This document shows positions 16,614 through 25,289 of a DNA stretch of 64,000 nucleotides, piece by piece (the first letter of the stretch is position 1; every line of letters begins with the position of its first letter). Both the position numbers and the translations under genes were made by a program. Source of the DNA: Paenibacillus sp. cl123 (lineage in GTDB: Bacteria; Bacillota; Bacilli; Paenibacillales; NBRC-103111); the NCBI RefSeq assembly GCF_900101595.1, contig NZ_FMYY01000001.1, positions 378,072 through 442,071 of the forward strand, read 5' to 3'. The notes below the pieces were generated by a model, which was given only the letters and a program-made list of their open reading frames with translations, did not search any database and was not told where the DNA came from.

Positions 16614-17177
16614 TTATAGCCCCTCCACTCTTGCTTCCGTAGTGATAGCAGCATCTATCATTTGTTTAATGTACGGTACAGCGGTATAAGCATGTTTATA
16701 CTCCGTAACTCCGGGATTATGGCGTTTTTTGACTAAGTTCTTTCTTGTTAACTTCGAAATGATTGAATAGACTTGCTTTTCCTTGTCGATACGAATTCTA
16801 TGCGTTGTCGTATTTTTGAACGTAAAATATACGCCCCATGCTCCTTTTTCAATTTTAAAATCGGGATGTTGATTTATGGATGATAATTGCGTAAATAATT
16901 GATCGTCCGTTAAAGGTCTTGCCAGAGAATAATCCTTAAAATTTAATTTGAACAGCTTGATTCCCGAGACTCCTTGCATAAAGATATAGGACGCTGTCCA
17001 TCCGATGACTGCTCCAAATAGAGCACCTACGGCCCCTCCCATTGCAGCAAGAGCAATCGTTCCTGCGGGAATGAGGATGAGGTATGCTTTTTTATAAGCT
17101 TTCATTGGGTTTTCAAGCTGGATTGGCTCTATATCAACTTTGGGAATAACAACGTTTTTATCGGCTTCGATTGACAT
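16614..17177 (-). CDS. Membrane protein with glycine-zipper hairpin and soluble C-terminal domain
   Basis: 188 residues from ATG 17177 (AAAAGGAG upstream). After a short acidic N terminus come two hydrophobic segments with glycine-zipper spacing (GTIALAAMGGAVGALFGAVIGW, cut here at the loop) and then a basic soluble domain of about 110 residues with alternating strands (WGVYFTFKNTTTHRIRID). It ends with a helix and the GGAGGGG that drives the next gene. I do not recognise the family. It shares the zipper type with the 63-residue peptide downstream, so the genes 17177 to 15913 may form one membrane-acting cluster. Confidence 0.7.
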   Translation of the reverse strand: MSIEADKNVVIPKVDIEPIQLENPMKAYKKAYLILIPAGTIALAAMGGAVGALFGAVIGWTASYIFMQGVSGIKLFKLNFKDYSLARPLTDDQLFTQLSSINQHPDFKIEKGAWGVYFTFKNTTTHRIRIDKEKQVYSIISKLTRKNLVKKRHNPGVTEYKHAYTAVPYIKQMIDAAITTEARVEGL

Positions 17178-17281
17178 AGCGATGCTCCTTTTGTTTGAAT
17201 ATGATCGACTACTTGACCTTGCTACACAACGCGGCACTCAAATTTGAATCTATAAATGCATCCTTTCATCGAGAATAGCTG

Positions 17282-17656
17282 TCATGGTAGGCTCATTCCA
17301 TTTTTAACAGATTCATTGCTCTTGCATTCCGTTCGTTGACCTGACACTCTACTGTTTATGGTATCAACGATAAGCTTCTTTAAATCCTCAGTAGTAAGTA
17401 CAGTCAGAACGGCATTTTTATCATTTGTCCGGTTGTCTAGCGGTGATTCACTACCAAACAAGTTTTCCAAAGAGCACCCCAGACCAGTCGCTATCTTTTC
17501 GAGTGTATTAATCGTGCAATTGTTTTTTTCTCCCCGCTCAATCTGTCCAAGGTAACTTATGTTAATAGATGAGTGAAGCGCCAGTTGTTCCTGGCTCATT
17601 CCTTTCTGTAGTCGCAAGAGTCGTATTCGCTCACCGATATGTTGTCTTGGATTCAT
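17282..17656 (-). CDS. XRE-family transcriptional regulator
   Basis: A 124-residue repressor-like protein. The N-terminal helix-turn-helix is clear (IGERIRLLRLQKGMSQEQLALHS, shown here in part, then SYLGQIERGE and TINTLEKIATGLGCSLENLF). The C-terminal 50 residues are hydrophilic. It lies just upstream of the membrane protein cluster on the same strand and is likely to control it or the element's maintenance genes. The ATG is preceded by GGGGGTGTG. Confidence 0.92.
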   Translation of the reverse strand: MNPRQHIGERIRLLRLQKGMSQEQLALHSSINISYLGQIERGEKNNCTINTLEKIATGLGCSLENLFGSESPLDNRTNDKNAVLTVLTTEDLKKLIVDTINSRVSGQRTECKSNESVKNGMSLP

Positions 17657-17807
17657 AATTCACACCCCCATAAAAATGATAGATTTTTCCTGTTTTTGCT
17701 TCAATATGATATAGCCACTAAAAAAGTATCTGGAGATACGATATCGTGAATAATCATCCGTATTTTATGGCTACATATATGAATTCCCGCCTTTGGGCAA
17801 CAAAAAA

Positions 17808-17893
17808 GACGCATACAACGAAGGCAACTTTAAAGATTGCACGAGAAATAGTCTTCATCTCATGAATCTTTGAAGTTGTCCTGTGTCTGCGTC
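17808..17893. other. Long imperfect inverted repeat upstream of XRE gene
   Basis: Left arm 17808-17838 (GACGCATACAAC ... AACTTTAAAGATT) pairs with right arm 17865-17893 (AATCTTTGAAGTT ... GTCTGCGTC). The loop is 26 bases. It is the only structure I see in the 390-bp gene-free stretch 17657-18050. Possibilities are a small RNA, an attenuator, or a single-strand origin for rolling-circle replication. Confidence 0.5.
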
Positions 17894-18050
17894 AAAATGT
17901 TTGTTATTATTGGCAGCTAGTGCAAAGTCATTATACTTTACGGCTGTGGAACCCTTTGCTGAAATCGCGAGTTCCATATCAAAAGTGGGAAAACCGTTTA
18001 TGAGAATAATATACATATACTTACCAATAGTTTCAAGGGTTATTTGTTTT

Positions 18051-18656
18051 TCACATTAAGCCTTTTTCTTTTAGACTGACGAAGGTGTTTCCTCCAATTA
18101 TGAGGTGGTCTAGCACTTCTATGCCCACAATTTCTCCTGCTCTCGCCAGCCGTTTGGTTAATTCAACGTCTTCTGGAGAGGGATTAGGGTCACCACTCGG
18201 ATGGTTATGAGCACAGATGAGAGAGGCGCTACAACGTTTAATCGCTGCGCGGAATACTTCCCTTGGATGAACGATTGCAGCGTTGAGAGAGCCAATCGAA
18301 ATGATTTCTTTAAAGATCACTCTGTTCTTTGTATTCAAAAATAAGCAAATGAAATGTTCTTTGGTTGCATACCTGAGTTCAGGTTCAAGTAAGTCAAATG
18401 CGTCTTTAGGACCGCGTATTGTTGTTTGCTCATAAGTTGGAATGGTCAAGTTCTTTGCAAGCTTTAACAGGGCTGTTAACTGACGAGCTTTACCCATGCC
18501 GATTCCTTTAATGCTCATGAGTTGCTGCTCGGTTACGTCCATTAGTTCTGCTGTAGTCGGAAACTGGTTGAGTAGTTGTTGGATGGGATAGCTGTCGGCA
18601 CGTTCACGTAAAACTTCTGAAATCAATTTTTTCAGATCATCTTTGCGATTGTTCAT
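18051..18656 (-). CDS. radC: RadC/JAB-domain protein
   Basis: A 201-residue RadC-family protein with an N-terminal helix-hairpin-helix segment (QQLMSIKGIGMGKARQLTALLKLA) and a C-terminal MPN/JAB metallo-domain with the HNHPSGDPNPSPED zinc motif and a conserved upstream Glu. Despite the old name its repair role is unproven; RadC copies are frequent in mobile elements. A second, broken copy is at 27312-27822. The cargo operon diverges from it. Confidence 0.92.
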   Translation of the reverse strand: MNNRKDDLKKLISEVLRERADSYPIQQLLNQFPTTAELMDVTEQQLMSIKGIGMGKARQLTALLKLAKNLTIPTYEQTTIRGPKDAFDLLEPELRYATKEHFICLFLNTKNRVIFKEIISIGSLNAAIVHPREVFRAAIKRCSASLICAHNHPSGDPNPSPEDVELTKRLARAGEIVGIEVLDHLIIGGNTFVSLKEKGLM

Positions 18657-18690
18657 TTAAATCTACCTCCTGATTATATTGATGGTTACA

Positions 18691-18726
18691 AAAAGGCTAG
18701 ACACTTATGAAAGTGTCCAGCCTTTT
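18691..18726. terminator. Strong hairpin between radC and the cargo operon
   Basis: AAAAGGCTAGACACTT and its near-perfect complement (18711-18726) form a 16-bp stem with one mismatch and a four-base loop, with A- and T-runs at the ends, so it could terminate in both directions. The rest of 18657-18899 holds no gene I can support. Confidence 0.65.
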
Positions 18727-18899
18727 GTCGCCTCTTGCGAGGACTACCTATCTGTATAGGTATCAGGTGTATAATATATAATCCTTTTGGTCTAAAATGC
18801 GACAAAATAGAACATTTGTTTGGAAGGATGTGGTACATTTTATGGCGAATTCTGTAAATAGGAGTAGATCAAATGTCATTATTAGAGAGGGGTTGAGTT

Positions 18900-20084
18900 A
18901 TGTCCAGAAATATACATTCTGCACAAGCATCAATGTTAGGATATCGATTTCAGCCTCTTTATGCATTGCTTGTACTTTGGAAAGAAGCGGATGACGATTC
19001 TAATGAGATTAACATTGAGGCCGAAGATGATATAGTTTTGAAAGGTAACTATACAAAGCTATATCAACTAAAGCATAGTACGGGAGATGTACATGAACTT
19101 ACAATAAAAAACGATGGTTTATGGAAAACTCTTAGAATTTGGTCTCCTTACGCTGAGTCTGATAAACACAAGATGTATTTCGTTACAGGAGATACCATTG
19201 CTCAAACCAATCCATTATATAAGTTAGTCAGTGGAGACTTAGATCGACATGACATAGTAGCTTTATTGACAAAAGAAGCCGAATTGGTAACTGAAGCTAG
19301 AGAAAAAGCAGTTGCTATAAATTCTAAGAAGTTACCATATGAGAATAAGTATCCGGGTTGTAGTACCTTTTTACAACTTAGTCCAAATCAGCGATTGAAA
19401 CTATTAGAAAAGATAACGGTTCGTATAGACACCTTCAATATATTACAGATTGAAAATAAGGTCATTGACCAATTGGATCAAATGGTAGTGAGAAAAATTC
19501 GACCATTAATTGCCAAAAGACTATTGGAGTGGTGGGATAGAAGAACACTTTCTTCATCAAAAATTACAAAGACTGAACTTTTAGTACAGCTACAAAGTTT
19601 AATTGCGCAAATTCAGGATAATAACCTCCCAGATGATTTTTCTAAATTATCCCCAGCATCAATTTCTGGTGAACTAGGCGGTTTTATGGAAAAGCAAATC
19701 GACCTAGTTGATGGAGGCTATAGCAGAAAGAAAAGAGCAGCGGTAACAAGATGGCGAGCAAGAAATCAACGTGAGAAATGGATAACAGATGACATCTTGA
19801 ATGCGTTAGAGCTTAATGACTACGATCAACTATTAATCGAGGCTTGGGCTGATCGTCACGAGCCAATGAAAGAAGATTTAGAAGGTGAAGAAGATAATTT
19901 CTGTAAAAAGAAAGGATTAGAGTTGCTTGACTGGACGCATAATGACGCACATCTTTATATAAATCCAATACGAGATGAGTGGAAACAACATTTTTTAATT
20001 CAAGGATCGTATCAACAATTATCTGAAGAATTAAAAGTAGGTTGGCACCCCAATTTTTTTGAAATGCTGGGTGATAACCAATGA
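18900..20084 (+). CDS. ABC-3C system effector with REase-like (Mrr/Cap4-type) domain
   Basis: First gene of the cargo operon, 394 residues. The N-terminal domain has the pattern of Cap4/DUF4297-type PD-(D/E)xK nucleases: AQASMLGYRFQPLYALLVL, an acidic strand EAEDDIVL and the YQLKHS strand that supplies the Q-x-K. The C-terminal 200 residues are helical and Trp/Arg-rich (VTRWRARNQREKW), as in the C-terminal domain of three-component ABC (ABC-3C) effectors. Inferred role: DNA-cutting effector held in check by the ATPase and middle component. Ribosome site AGAGGGG is seven bases before the ATG. The stop overlaps the next gene by four bases. Confidence 0.75.
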   Translation: MSRNIHSAQASMLGYRFQPLYALLVLWKEADDDSNEINIEAEDDIVLKGNYTKLYQLKHSTGDVHELTIKNDGLWKTLRIWSPYAESDKHKMYFVTGDTIAQTNPLYKLVSGDLDRHDIVALLTKEAELVTEAREKAVAINSKKLPYENKYPGCSTFLQLSPNQRLKLLEKITVRIDTFNILQIENKVIDQLDQMVVRKIRPLIAKRLLEWWDRRTLSSSKITKTELLVQLQSLIAQIQDNNLPDDFSKLSPASISGELGGFMEKQIDLVDGGYSRKKRAAVTRWRARNQREKWITDDILNALELNDYDQLLIEAWADRHEPMKEDLEGEEDNFCKKKGLELLDWTHNDAHLYINPIRDEWKQHFLIQGSYQQLSEELKVGWHPNFFEMLGDNQ

Positions 20085-20563
20085 CTTCATCTGATGTTTT
20101 TTCCATAACAAACCCTGCCTTAACATCACTTTTATTGTGGTCATTTTTAGAAGGCTTTGAGACTGGGGAAAGAAGCGGTTGCCCGTTCCCTTTAATTTTT
20201 TTACCATTACCCTTGGTGCTCTCCCAATCAATTAGGGATGATTTCAAAGGCACTAATGCAGCAACTGGATTATATAGTTGGATTACTCGTCGCCAAAAAA
20301 TATTAATTAACCTTGACACAAGAATCAATAAAACGGCGAGTTTAACTAGAAATGCTATTATTTTTGGTGCTTCGAATGGAATTATAATATTTGAAGCAAA
20401 TGGGACTTTAAAATCTGGTAGCAAAGGAATAGTTAAGAGTCGGTTGAAAAATAATTCTGATGAGATTAAAGAAATGATTGGCGCAGCAAACAAACTGGGT
20501 GTATGGTTTTCCCAAATTAACTCGACATCCAGTATATTAAATAGTTTGGGGTTAACGGTATGA
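20081..20563 (+). CDS. ABC-3C system middle component
   Basis: A 160-residue protein with the usual look of the middle component: an N-terminal FSITNPALTSLLLWSFLEGF helix pair, PLPLVLS, then a mixed alpha/beta region ending LGVWFSQINSTSSILNSLGL. Both its ends overlap neighbours by four bases (ATGA), showing tight translational coupling with the effector and the ATPase. In ABC-3C systems this protein bridges the ATPase and the effector; the assignment here rests mainly on gene order, size and these segments. Confidence 0.7.
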   Translation: MTSSDVFSITNPALTSLLLWSFLEGFETGERSGCPFPLIFLPLPLVLSQSIRDDFKGTNAATGLYSWITRRQKILINLDTRINKTASLTRNAIIFGASNGIIIFEANGTLKSGSKGIVKSRLKNNSDEIKEMIGAANKLGVWFSQINSTSSILNSLGLTV

Positions 20564-22506
20564 AAAGATGGAATATTCGTCAAATTCTATTGTACAGTCA
20601 TGATGATCGTAGACATGAGATTACTTTTGAAGTAGAGCAAGTAAATATTATTACTGGTGACTCTCAGACTGGAAAGTCGGCTCTCCCTGAAATCATTGAT
20701 TATGTTTTAGGATCAAGCGAATGTCACATACCTACATATGTCAGACGAAGTGTCTCATGGGTTGGTCTTGTTTGGAAGAAAAATGAGACTGAATTTGCAA
20801 TGTTTAGAAGAGTACCACGAGCCCCATACAAATCGAGTTCTGATATGCATTTTATTAATGGACGAAATATTACTGTTCCTAATCAAGCCAACGAAATTCC
20901 ATCGTCGACGAATATTGCTGGTGCATTAAAAAAATTCGAGAGATTAATTGGAATTGGAGACGTACAAAGTGAAGTTTTTGGCTCACAAAGAGATCGACAT
21001 ACGATTTCAATAAGAAGTGCAATACCGTATTTATTACAGGATGATAATATTATTACTAATAAAAATACGTTGATAAGAGGACTTGATGATTACCAGAGGC
21101 TTCAGACAATCATAGATGCTTTGCCCTACTACTTTGGAATAACTGATGAGGCTACAATTGAAAAGGAGATTGAACTCAAAAATTTAAAAAAACAGTTGAA
21201 GAGGCTAGAAAAAAACAGTTCAGAAGATGAGCAAATTACGATGAGTACCAATGCCCATACTCTTCTGTATCAAGCAACACAATTGGGATTGTGTGAAGCG
21301 TTACCTTTCGGGGCAACTGAAACGGTTGTAAATAGTATGCTACATAAGGTTGCTCAATGGAATCCATATTCCGATTCTTCATTAGTTGAGGAACGACTCG
21401 GTGATTTGTATGAGCAATTAAGTGTTCAGCAAAATGAGGTTATTTCAATTAAGAAAAGAATTAATTATGCCAAGAAATCTATACAATTTGCTCAGGATTT
21501 CAAGAGCACAGCTACTGCTCAACAAAGACGCCTTTCTGTGATTAATATTTTCAAAAATCCGGTTAATCCAGTTTCATGCCCACTTTGTCAACAAAATCTT
21601 GAAGAAGTTAACGAACCCATTAAACAGATCAGTGAGACTGTAAAGAAAGTCCAATTTGATCTTGATAATGTTGAAAAGGAGCGACCAAGCTTAGACAGTT
21701 ATATCACTTATCTAACCGAATTACTTGCTTCAGCAGAAGAGAAGATTTCTTCTATTAATGTCCAGATAGGAGCCCTTATTAAAGACAATGAAAAATTAGA
21801 GTCCGGTCTGGATTTAAAAGATAGAAGGAATAGATTGGTTGGAGTAGTTAATTTTTATATAGATTCTGTAGCAAAGGTGGCTTCGAAATCTACCACATCA
21901 TTCTCATCAGACCTTTCAGTACTAAGTGAGCGTATTAAGAATCTTAGTTTAGAAATTGATGTGGAATCAAAAAAAGAGGCGCTTGAAAATGTAGAAAGAC
22001 GAATAGCTGCTATGGCTAAGGAGATTATTGCAGACCTACCTTTTGAGGATAGGTATAAAGATAATCCGCTGTATTTAAATTTGCGTGACTTCAAAGTAGG
22101 GGTATCTTTACCTACTCGCATCGAATACATGAGAGATGTTGGCTCGGATGAGAACTATTTAAGTCTTCATATATCAATGATGCTTGCCATGCATAGACAT
22201 TTCGCAGAACTAAATCGTCCAGTACCTGGTGTTTTACTATTTGATCAGATAAGCCGCCCCTATTTTCCTTCTGAGGACGTTACGGAAATGGTTGAAATCG
22301 AAGGAAGTAATGATAATGATACAAAAGCATTGTTGCAGTATTTCAATTTGCTATTTAATGAGGTCAATCGTGGGGATTCTTTGCAAATAATTGTGATCGA
22401 ACATGCTTATTTTAAAAATCATCCAGAGTATATGAAGGCAGTTAAAAAGCGTTGGAAAAAAGGCATTGACGGTTTGATACCTATTGGTTGGCCGGAAAAG
22501 GATTAA
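20560..22506 (+). CDS. DUF3732-type SMC-like ATPase of ABC-3C system
   Basis: A 648-residue SMC/Rad50-like ATPase. Walker A is IITGDSQTGKSAL near the N terminus. Two coiled-coil segments (about 200-230 and 290-480) flank a CPLCQQNL motif near residue 340, which resembles a Rad50 zinc hook with a single CxxC. The C-terminal half carries GVLLFDQISRPYFP, the signature of DUF3732 proteins in place of a standard Walker B/signature pair, and ends with LQIIVIEHAYF. Expected role: sensing of phage DNA or replication intermediates and control of the nuclease effector. It overlaps the middle component gene by four bases. Confidence 0.85.
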   Translation: MKRWNIRQILLYSHDDRRHEITFEVEQVNIITGDSQTGKSALPEIIDYVLGSSECHIPTYVRRSVSWVGLVWKKNETEFAMFRRVPRAPYKSSSDMHFINGRNITVPNQANEIPSSTNIAGALKKFERLIGIGDVQSEVFGSQRDRHTISIRSAIPYLLQDDNIITNKNTLIRGLDDYQRLQTIIDALPYYFGITDEATIEKEIELKNLKKQLKRLEKNSSEDEQITMSTNAHTLLYQATQLGLCEALPFGATETVVNSMLHKVAQWNPYSDSSLVEERLGDLYEQLSVQQNEVISIKKRINYAKKSIQFAQDFKSTATAQQRRLSVINIFKNPVNPVSCPLCQQNLEEVNEPIKQISETVKKVQFDLDNVEKERPSLDSYITYLTELLASAEEKISSINVQIGALIKDNEKLESGLDLKDRRNRLVGVVNFYIDSVAKVASKSTTSFSSDLSVLSERIKNLSLEIDVESKKEALENVERRIAAMAKEIIADLPFEDRYKDNPLYLNLRDFKVGVSLPTRIEYMRDVGSDENYLSLHISMMLAMHRHFAELNRPVPGVLLFDQISRPYFPSEDVTEMVEIEGSNDNDTKALLQYFNLLFNEVNRGDSLQIIVIEHAYFKNHPEYMKAVKKRWKKGIDGLIPIGWPEKD

Positions 22507-22553
22507 GCTTCGTAATTATTCAGGTAATAACACTTTGGAGGATTACTATACAA

Positions 22554-23897
22554 ATGCAGATTAGAAAAATATGGATTGAGAAATTAGGGGGACTAGCGGA
22601 CTTCCATTTGGCTTTTCCTAGTCCCCTTGAATATCATTTTGGGGAAATGAAAGTATCTATTCTTGTTGGAGAAAATGGAACAGGCAAGACCTCGATTCTA
22701 AAATTCCTATCTCAGATTTTTGTTGATCAGCGCTATTTTGATCAATTAAAATCAAGCTTTCATCTTGAGTACGAAATAAATGGTGTCGAAAACTTCTTAT
22801 CCAATCAAAGTTATAGTAACAACTGTTTACCTTCAAAGGTTATAGTTTCTTCCTATTCAGCGTTTGAGCCATATCGATATAATTCACCTAAAAATTATTC
22901 CCCCGCTGAATATATATATCTAGGAACTTTAGGGAAAGGTACATTTGGACCAATTGGGCCAATTGCGTCTCTATCATCAGTATGTATACCAATTCTTGAA
23001 ACGTTTTTTCACAAGGACAAAAGAAAATTGTCAGCAATACAAGAGTTGTTAAATGAAATAGGCTATATAGAAGTACCCCAAATTCAATTAAGCTTTATTC
23101 AGTCCGAAAATTATCTAAACAAGAAATATGAAAACTTAAAAGATCAAGGGATTACTGATGAGAACTTGATGGAGATACGATATTTACTAGAAAAGCTACA
23201 TACTTTTCATCGTGACGTTTTAAATATTAAAAGAGTAAGAGGCAGACATCTTCTCGATCCAATTATTTTGGAAAACTATGTAGATGGTCCGAGTGGTTGG
23301 CTATCCGATGTAAAAAGATTAGCAAACTTACCGGGAGGCTTCAATATAGTAAAATCATTAAGTTTTAGAAAAGGGAATGAATTTGTACCACTTAATCAAT
23401 TAAGTTCGGGCGAACTAAGCATGTTTTTTAGGTTCTTTAAACTAATAGCCGCTATCTCTGATAACTCAATTGTATTGATTGATGAACCGGAGACTCACTT
23501 ACATCCTAGATGGATTCAAAAGTATCTCAATATGCTTAAATCAATATTCAGCAACTTTGACACCCATTTTATTATTGCAACACATTCACCTTTAATTGCT
23601 GCTGATGTACCCAACGAATCTATCATTGGTTTGCGAAAAAATAACAATGGAAGAGTTGAGCAGTATTTCGTTAATGAACAGACTCTTGGTACAAGCCCTC
23701 AAGAAATACTAAGAGAAGTATTTAAATTGGACAATCACTTCGGTGACTTTACGAATGATACGATATTAAAAATAAACAAACTAATTGATAAGGGAAAAAT
23801 CGATCTTGCAAAAAAATTGTATGATGACCTTGGAGATTCTGATGAAAAGTTTTCTTTATTTTTACGTATGAAACAACAGTTAGACAAGGGGAAATAA
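22554..23897 (+). CDS. AAA-family (OLD/Septu PtuA-like) ATPase
   Basis: A 447-residue ATPase. Walker A is ILVGENGTGKTSILKFLSQ; the C-terminal half has SSGELSMFFRFF (signature-like), Walker B IVLIDEPETHLHPRW and the His switch FIIATHSPLIA. The order and spacing match the ABC-type ATPases used by PtuA of Septu and by OLD family proteins. There is no TOPRIM nuclease domain at the C terminus; instead the next gene supplies an HNH nuclease. ATG 22554 is chosen (GGAGG 12 bases upstream); a frame start at 22488 inside the previous gene has no ribosome site. It follows the DUF3732 gene by 47 bases and is 1 base from the HNH gene. Confidence 0.85.
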   Translation: MQIRKIWIEKLGGLADFHLAFPSPLEYHFGEMKVSILVGENGTGKTSILKFLSQIFVDQRYFDQLKSSFHLEYEINGVENFLSNQSYSNNCLPSKVIVSSYSAFEPYRYNSPKNYSPAEYIYLGTLGKGTFGPIGPIASLSSVCIPILETFFHKDKRKLSAIQELLNEIGYIEVPQIQLSFIQSENYLNKKYENLKDQGITDENLMEIRYLLEKLHTFHRDVLNIKRVRGRHLLDPIILENYVDGPSGWLSDVKRLANLPGGFNIVKSLSFRKGNEFVPLNQLSSGELSMFFRFFKLIAAISDNSIVLIDEPETHLHPRWIQKYLNMLKSIFSNFDTHFIIATHSPLIAADVPNESIIGLRKNNNGRVEQYFVNEQTLGTSPQEILREVFKLDNHFGDFTNDTILKINKLIDKGKIDLAKKLYDDLGDSDEKFSLFLRMKQQLDKGK

Positions 23898-23898
23898 C

Positions 23899-25017
23899 AT
23901 GTGGAAACTCAGTCCAATAGAGGAAATTATAGAGATAGACCGTGGTATTCAAGAGTTTATATCCGATTTTTTTGAGTGGGTTTTGAATGCGGATGCTAGT
24001 AAAAATATCGATGAACTAAGGAAGCAAGTAACCATTAAAGAGAGTAGAATTGGTAGAGTAGCAGCGGCAACTAATATGAAGGAGTTAATAGTATTACTTG
24101 CAAAATCCTCACACAAAAAGATCATTGCGACATATTATGAAGACTTAACATCCAAATATTTAGATTTGGTTGACGGTGTAATACCTCCGCCACCTAAATT
24201 ATCCCCTGAAAGTCGATCTTTAATTCGAGAAATTTTCGAATATTTCTATGATAGTATCTTGGATTCTAAGACATTTCAACAAGAGTATATTCCTCAATAT
24301 AGCGGTTCGACTGAATTAAAAGCTTATTTAAGAGATAAGTTTGGAGACAGTAGAAAAGTATGTCCGTATTGTGATATACAATGGATAGGACATTCAGCGC
24401 ATTCTTCGATTGATCATTTTTTTCCGAAATCTAGTTATCCAATGCTATCTATATTTATTTCTAACCTAATTGTTTCATGTACTGGCTGCAATGATAGAAT
24501 TAAAAAGGCGAAATTATTACTGCCATTGTTTCATCCTCATTTTCATCAAGCGGCGGATCACTTTGAATTTGTACTTGACAATGAATGTAATAATATTGTC
24601 GATATCAAATTACTTTCTGATCAACGAGATTCACACAAAAGAGTTGTTAACTATTTTCAATTATTTAAACTAGAGGAGCTTTATGCAAGTGTCTTATACA
24701 AAGTTAAGGAGGACAGAAGAAAGCTAAGGGAAACAGTGAGGAGACTTTTTTTAGCTACTAACCCTTCCGGAGATAAGCAAAGGGTACTTCGAGATATCCT
24801 TCATGAAGAAATTAGCAACAGGATTGCCCAAAATATATTAAAAAGAGGACATTTCGATTTAACTAAGATTAAATATGATTTTTTACAAAGTATGAAGGGG
24901 CCGCTTTTTGATATTGAAATTGAGTATCTATCTTCCCACTTAAGATTAGATAGTCATATAGGGAATGATAGGAGCTTAAAAGATTCCGTTGTTACCGATC
25001 CAAATAAAATTGCTTAA
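23899..25017 (+). CDS. HNH endonuclease (Septu PtuB-like)
   Basis: A 372-residue protein with an HNH/zinc-ribbon nuclease in the middle: CPYCDIQWIG (about 155), SSIDHFFPKSSYP with the catalytic His pair, NLIVSCTGCNDRIK (about 190). The N-terminal 140 residues and C-terminal 170 residues are helical and not recognised, so it is longer than a minimal PtuB. It begins one base after the ATPase gene with AAGGGG upstream and closes the operon. The pair is best described as a Septu-like ATPase-HNH module; whether it acts alone or with the ABC-3C genes is open. Confidence 0.82.
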   Translation: MWKLSPIEEIIEIDRGIQEFISDFFEWVLNADASKNIDELRKQVTIKESRIGRVAAATNMKELIVLLAKSSHKKIIATYYEDLTSKYLDLVDGVIPPPPKLSPESRSLIREIFEYFYDSILDSKTFQQEYIPQYSGSTELKAYLRDKFGDSRKVCPYCDIQWIGHSAHSSIDHFFPKSSYPMLSIFISNLIVSCTGCNDRIKKAKLLLPLFHPHFHQAADHFEFVLDNECNNIVDIKLLSDQRDSHKRVVNYFQLFKLEELYASVLYKVKEDRRKLRETVRRLFLATNPSGDKQRVLRDILHEEISNRIAQNILKRGHFDLTKIKYDFLQSMKGPLFDIEIEYLSSHLRLDSHIGNDRSLKDSVVTDPNKIA

Positions 25018-25022
25018 CATTT

Positions 25023-25041
25023 GGTCACATTTCTGGTCACA
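25023..25041 (+). promoter_or_regulatory. Right pair of GGTCACA sites, putative integrase arm sites
   Basis: GGTCACA at 25023-25029 and 25035-25041, same 12-bp spacing and orientation as the left pair. It lies just after the HNH stop codon and about 120 bp before attR. Confidence 0.6.
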
Positions 25042-25093
25042 CTTTTTCATTTTCGAGCGCCGCGGCGCACTCGAACGTAGAAACATAAAACTC

Positions 25094-25117
25094 AAAAAAG
25101 CCTTGTCCCACAAGGCT
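25094..25117 (-). terminator. Leftward terminator inside right end of element
   Basis: AGCCTTGT-CCC-ACAAGGCT, with a T-run when read on the - strand. It would stop transcription entering the cargo from outside. Confidence 0.6.
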
Positions 25118-25159
25118 CTCCTCTCCTCTTTCCTTAACGTAAAAAAGCCCATCTCTCCA

Positions 25160-25203
25160 CTGGCAGCGATGAGGTCAGGGGTTCGATCCCCCTAGGCTCC
25201 ATA
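25160..25203 (+). repeat. attR, 44-bp direct repeat of tRNA-Ala 3' end
   Basis: Exact copy of 11305-11348. No D arm or acceptor 5' strand precedes it, so this is not a second tRNA. Confidence 0.93.
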
Positions 25204-25211
25204 CAAAATAA

Positions 25212-25242
25212 ACGTCACCACATCTCGTGGTGGCGTTTTTTG
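25212..25242 (+). terminator. Former tRNA-Ala terminator beyond attR
   Basis: ACGTCACCAC-N5-GTGGTGGCGT followed by TTTTTT. Its position right after attR fits the terminator that served the tRNA before the element inserted. Confidence 0.75.
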
Positions 25243-25289
25243 TATGGATTGCCTAGCGGAGATGAAACCCTAAAGGTTCGCCAGTGCGT

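Larger units (their letters stand above)
11305..25203. mobile_element. Integrative element in tRNA-Ala, about 13.9 kb
   Basis: A 44-bp direct repeat ends the element on both sides, and the left copy restores the tRNA gene. An integrase gene lies next to the left copy, pointing at it. Between the repeats the sequence is clearly more AT-rich than the flanks. Modules from left: integrase, broken small gene, excisionase-like gene, unknown protein, Rep-like protein, small membrane protein cluster, XRE regulator, radC, five-gene ATPase/nuclease cargo. No conjugation genes (relaxase, coupling protein, VirB4-like) are seen, so it looks like a small mobilizable or satellite-like element, not a complete conjugative one. 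Confidence 0.9.

Noticed and set aside
11566-25017. Complete conjugative element or prophage
   Set aside because: No relaxase, coupling protein, VirB4-like ATPase, capsid, terminase or lysis genes are present.
25141-25203. Second tRNA-Ala at the right end of the element
   Set aside because: Only the 3' 44 bases are present; the D arm and acceptor 5' strand are missing, so it is attR.
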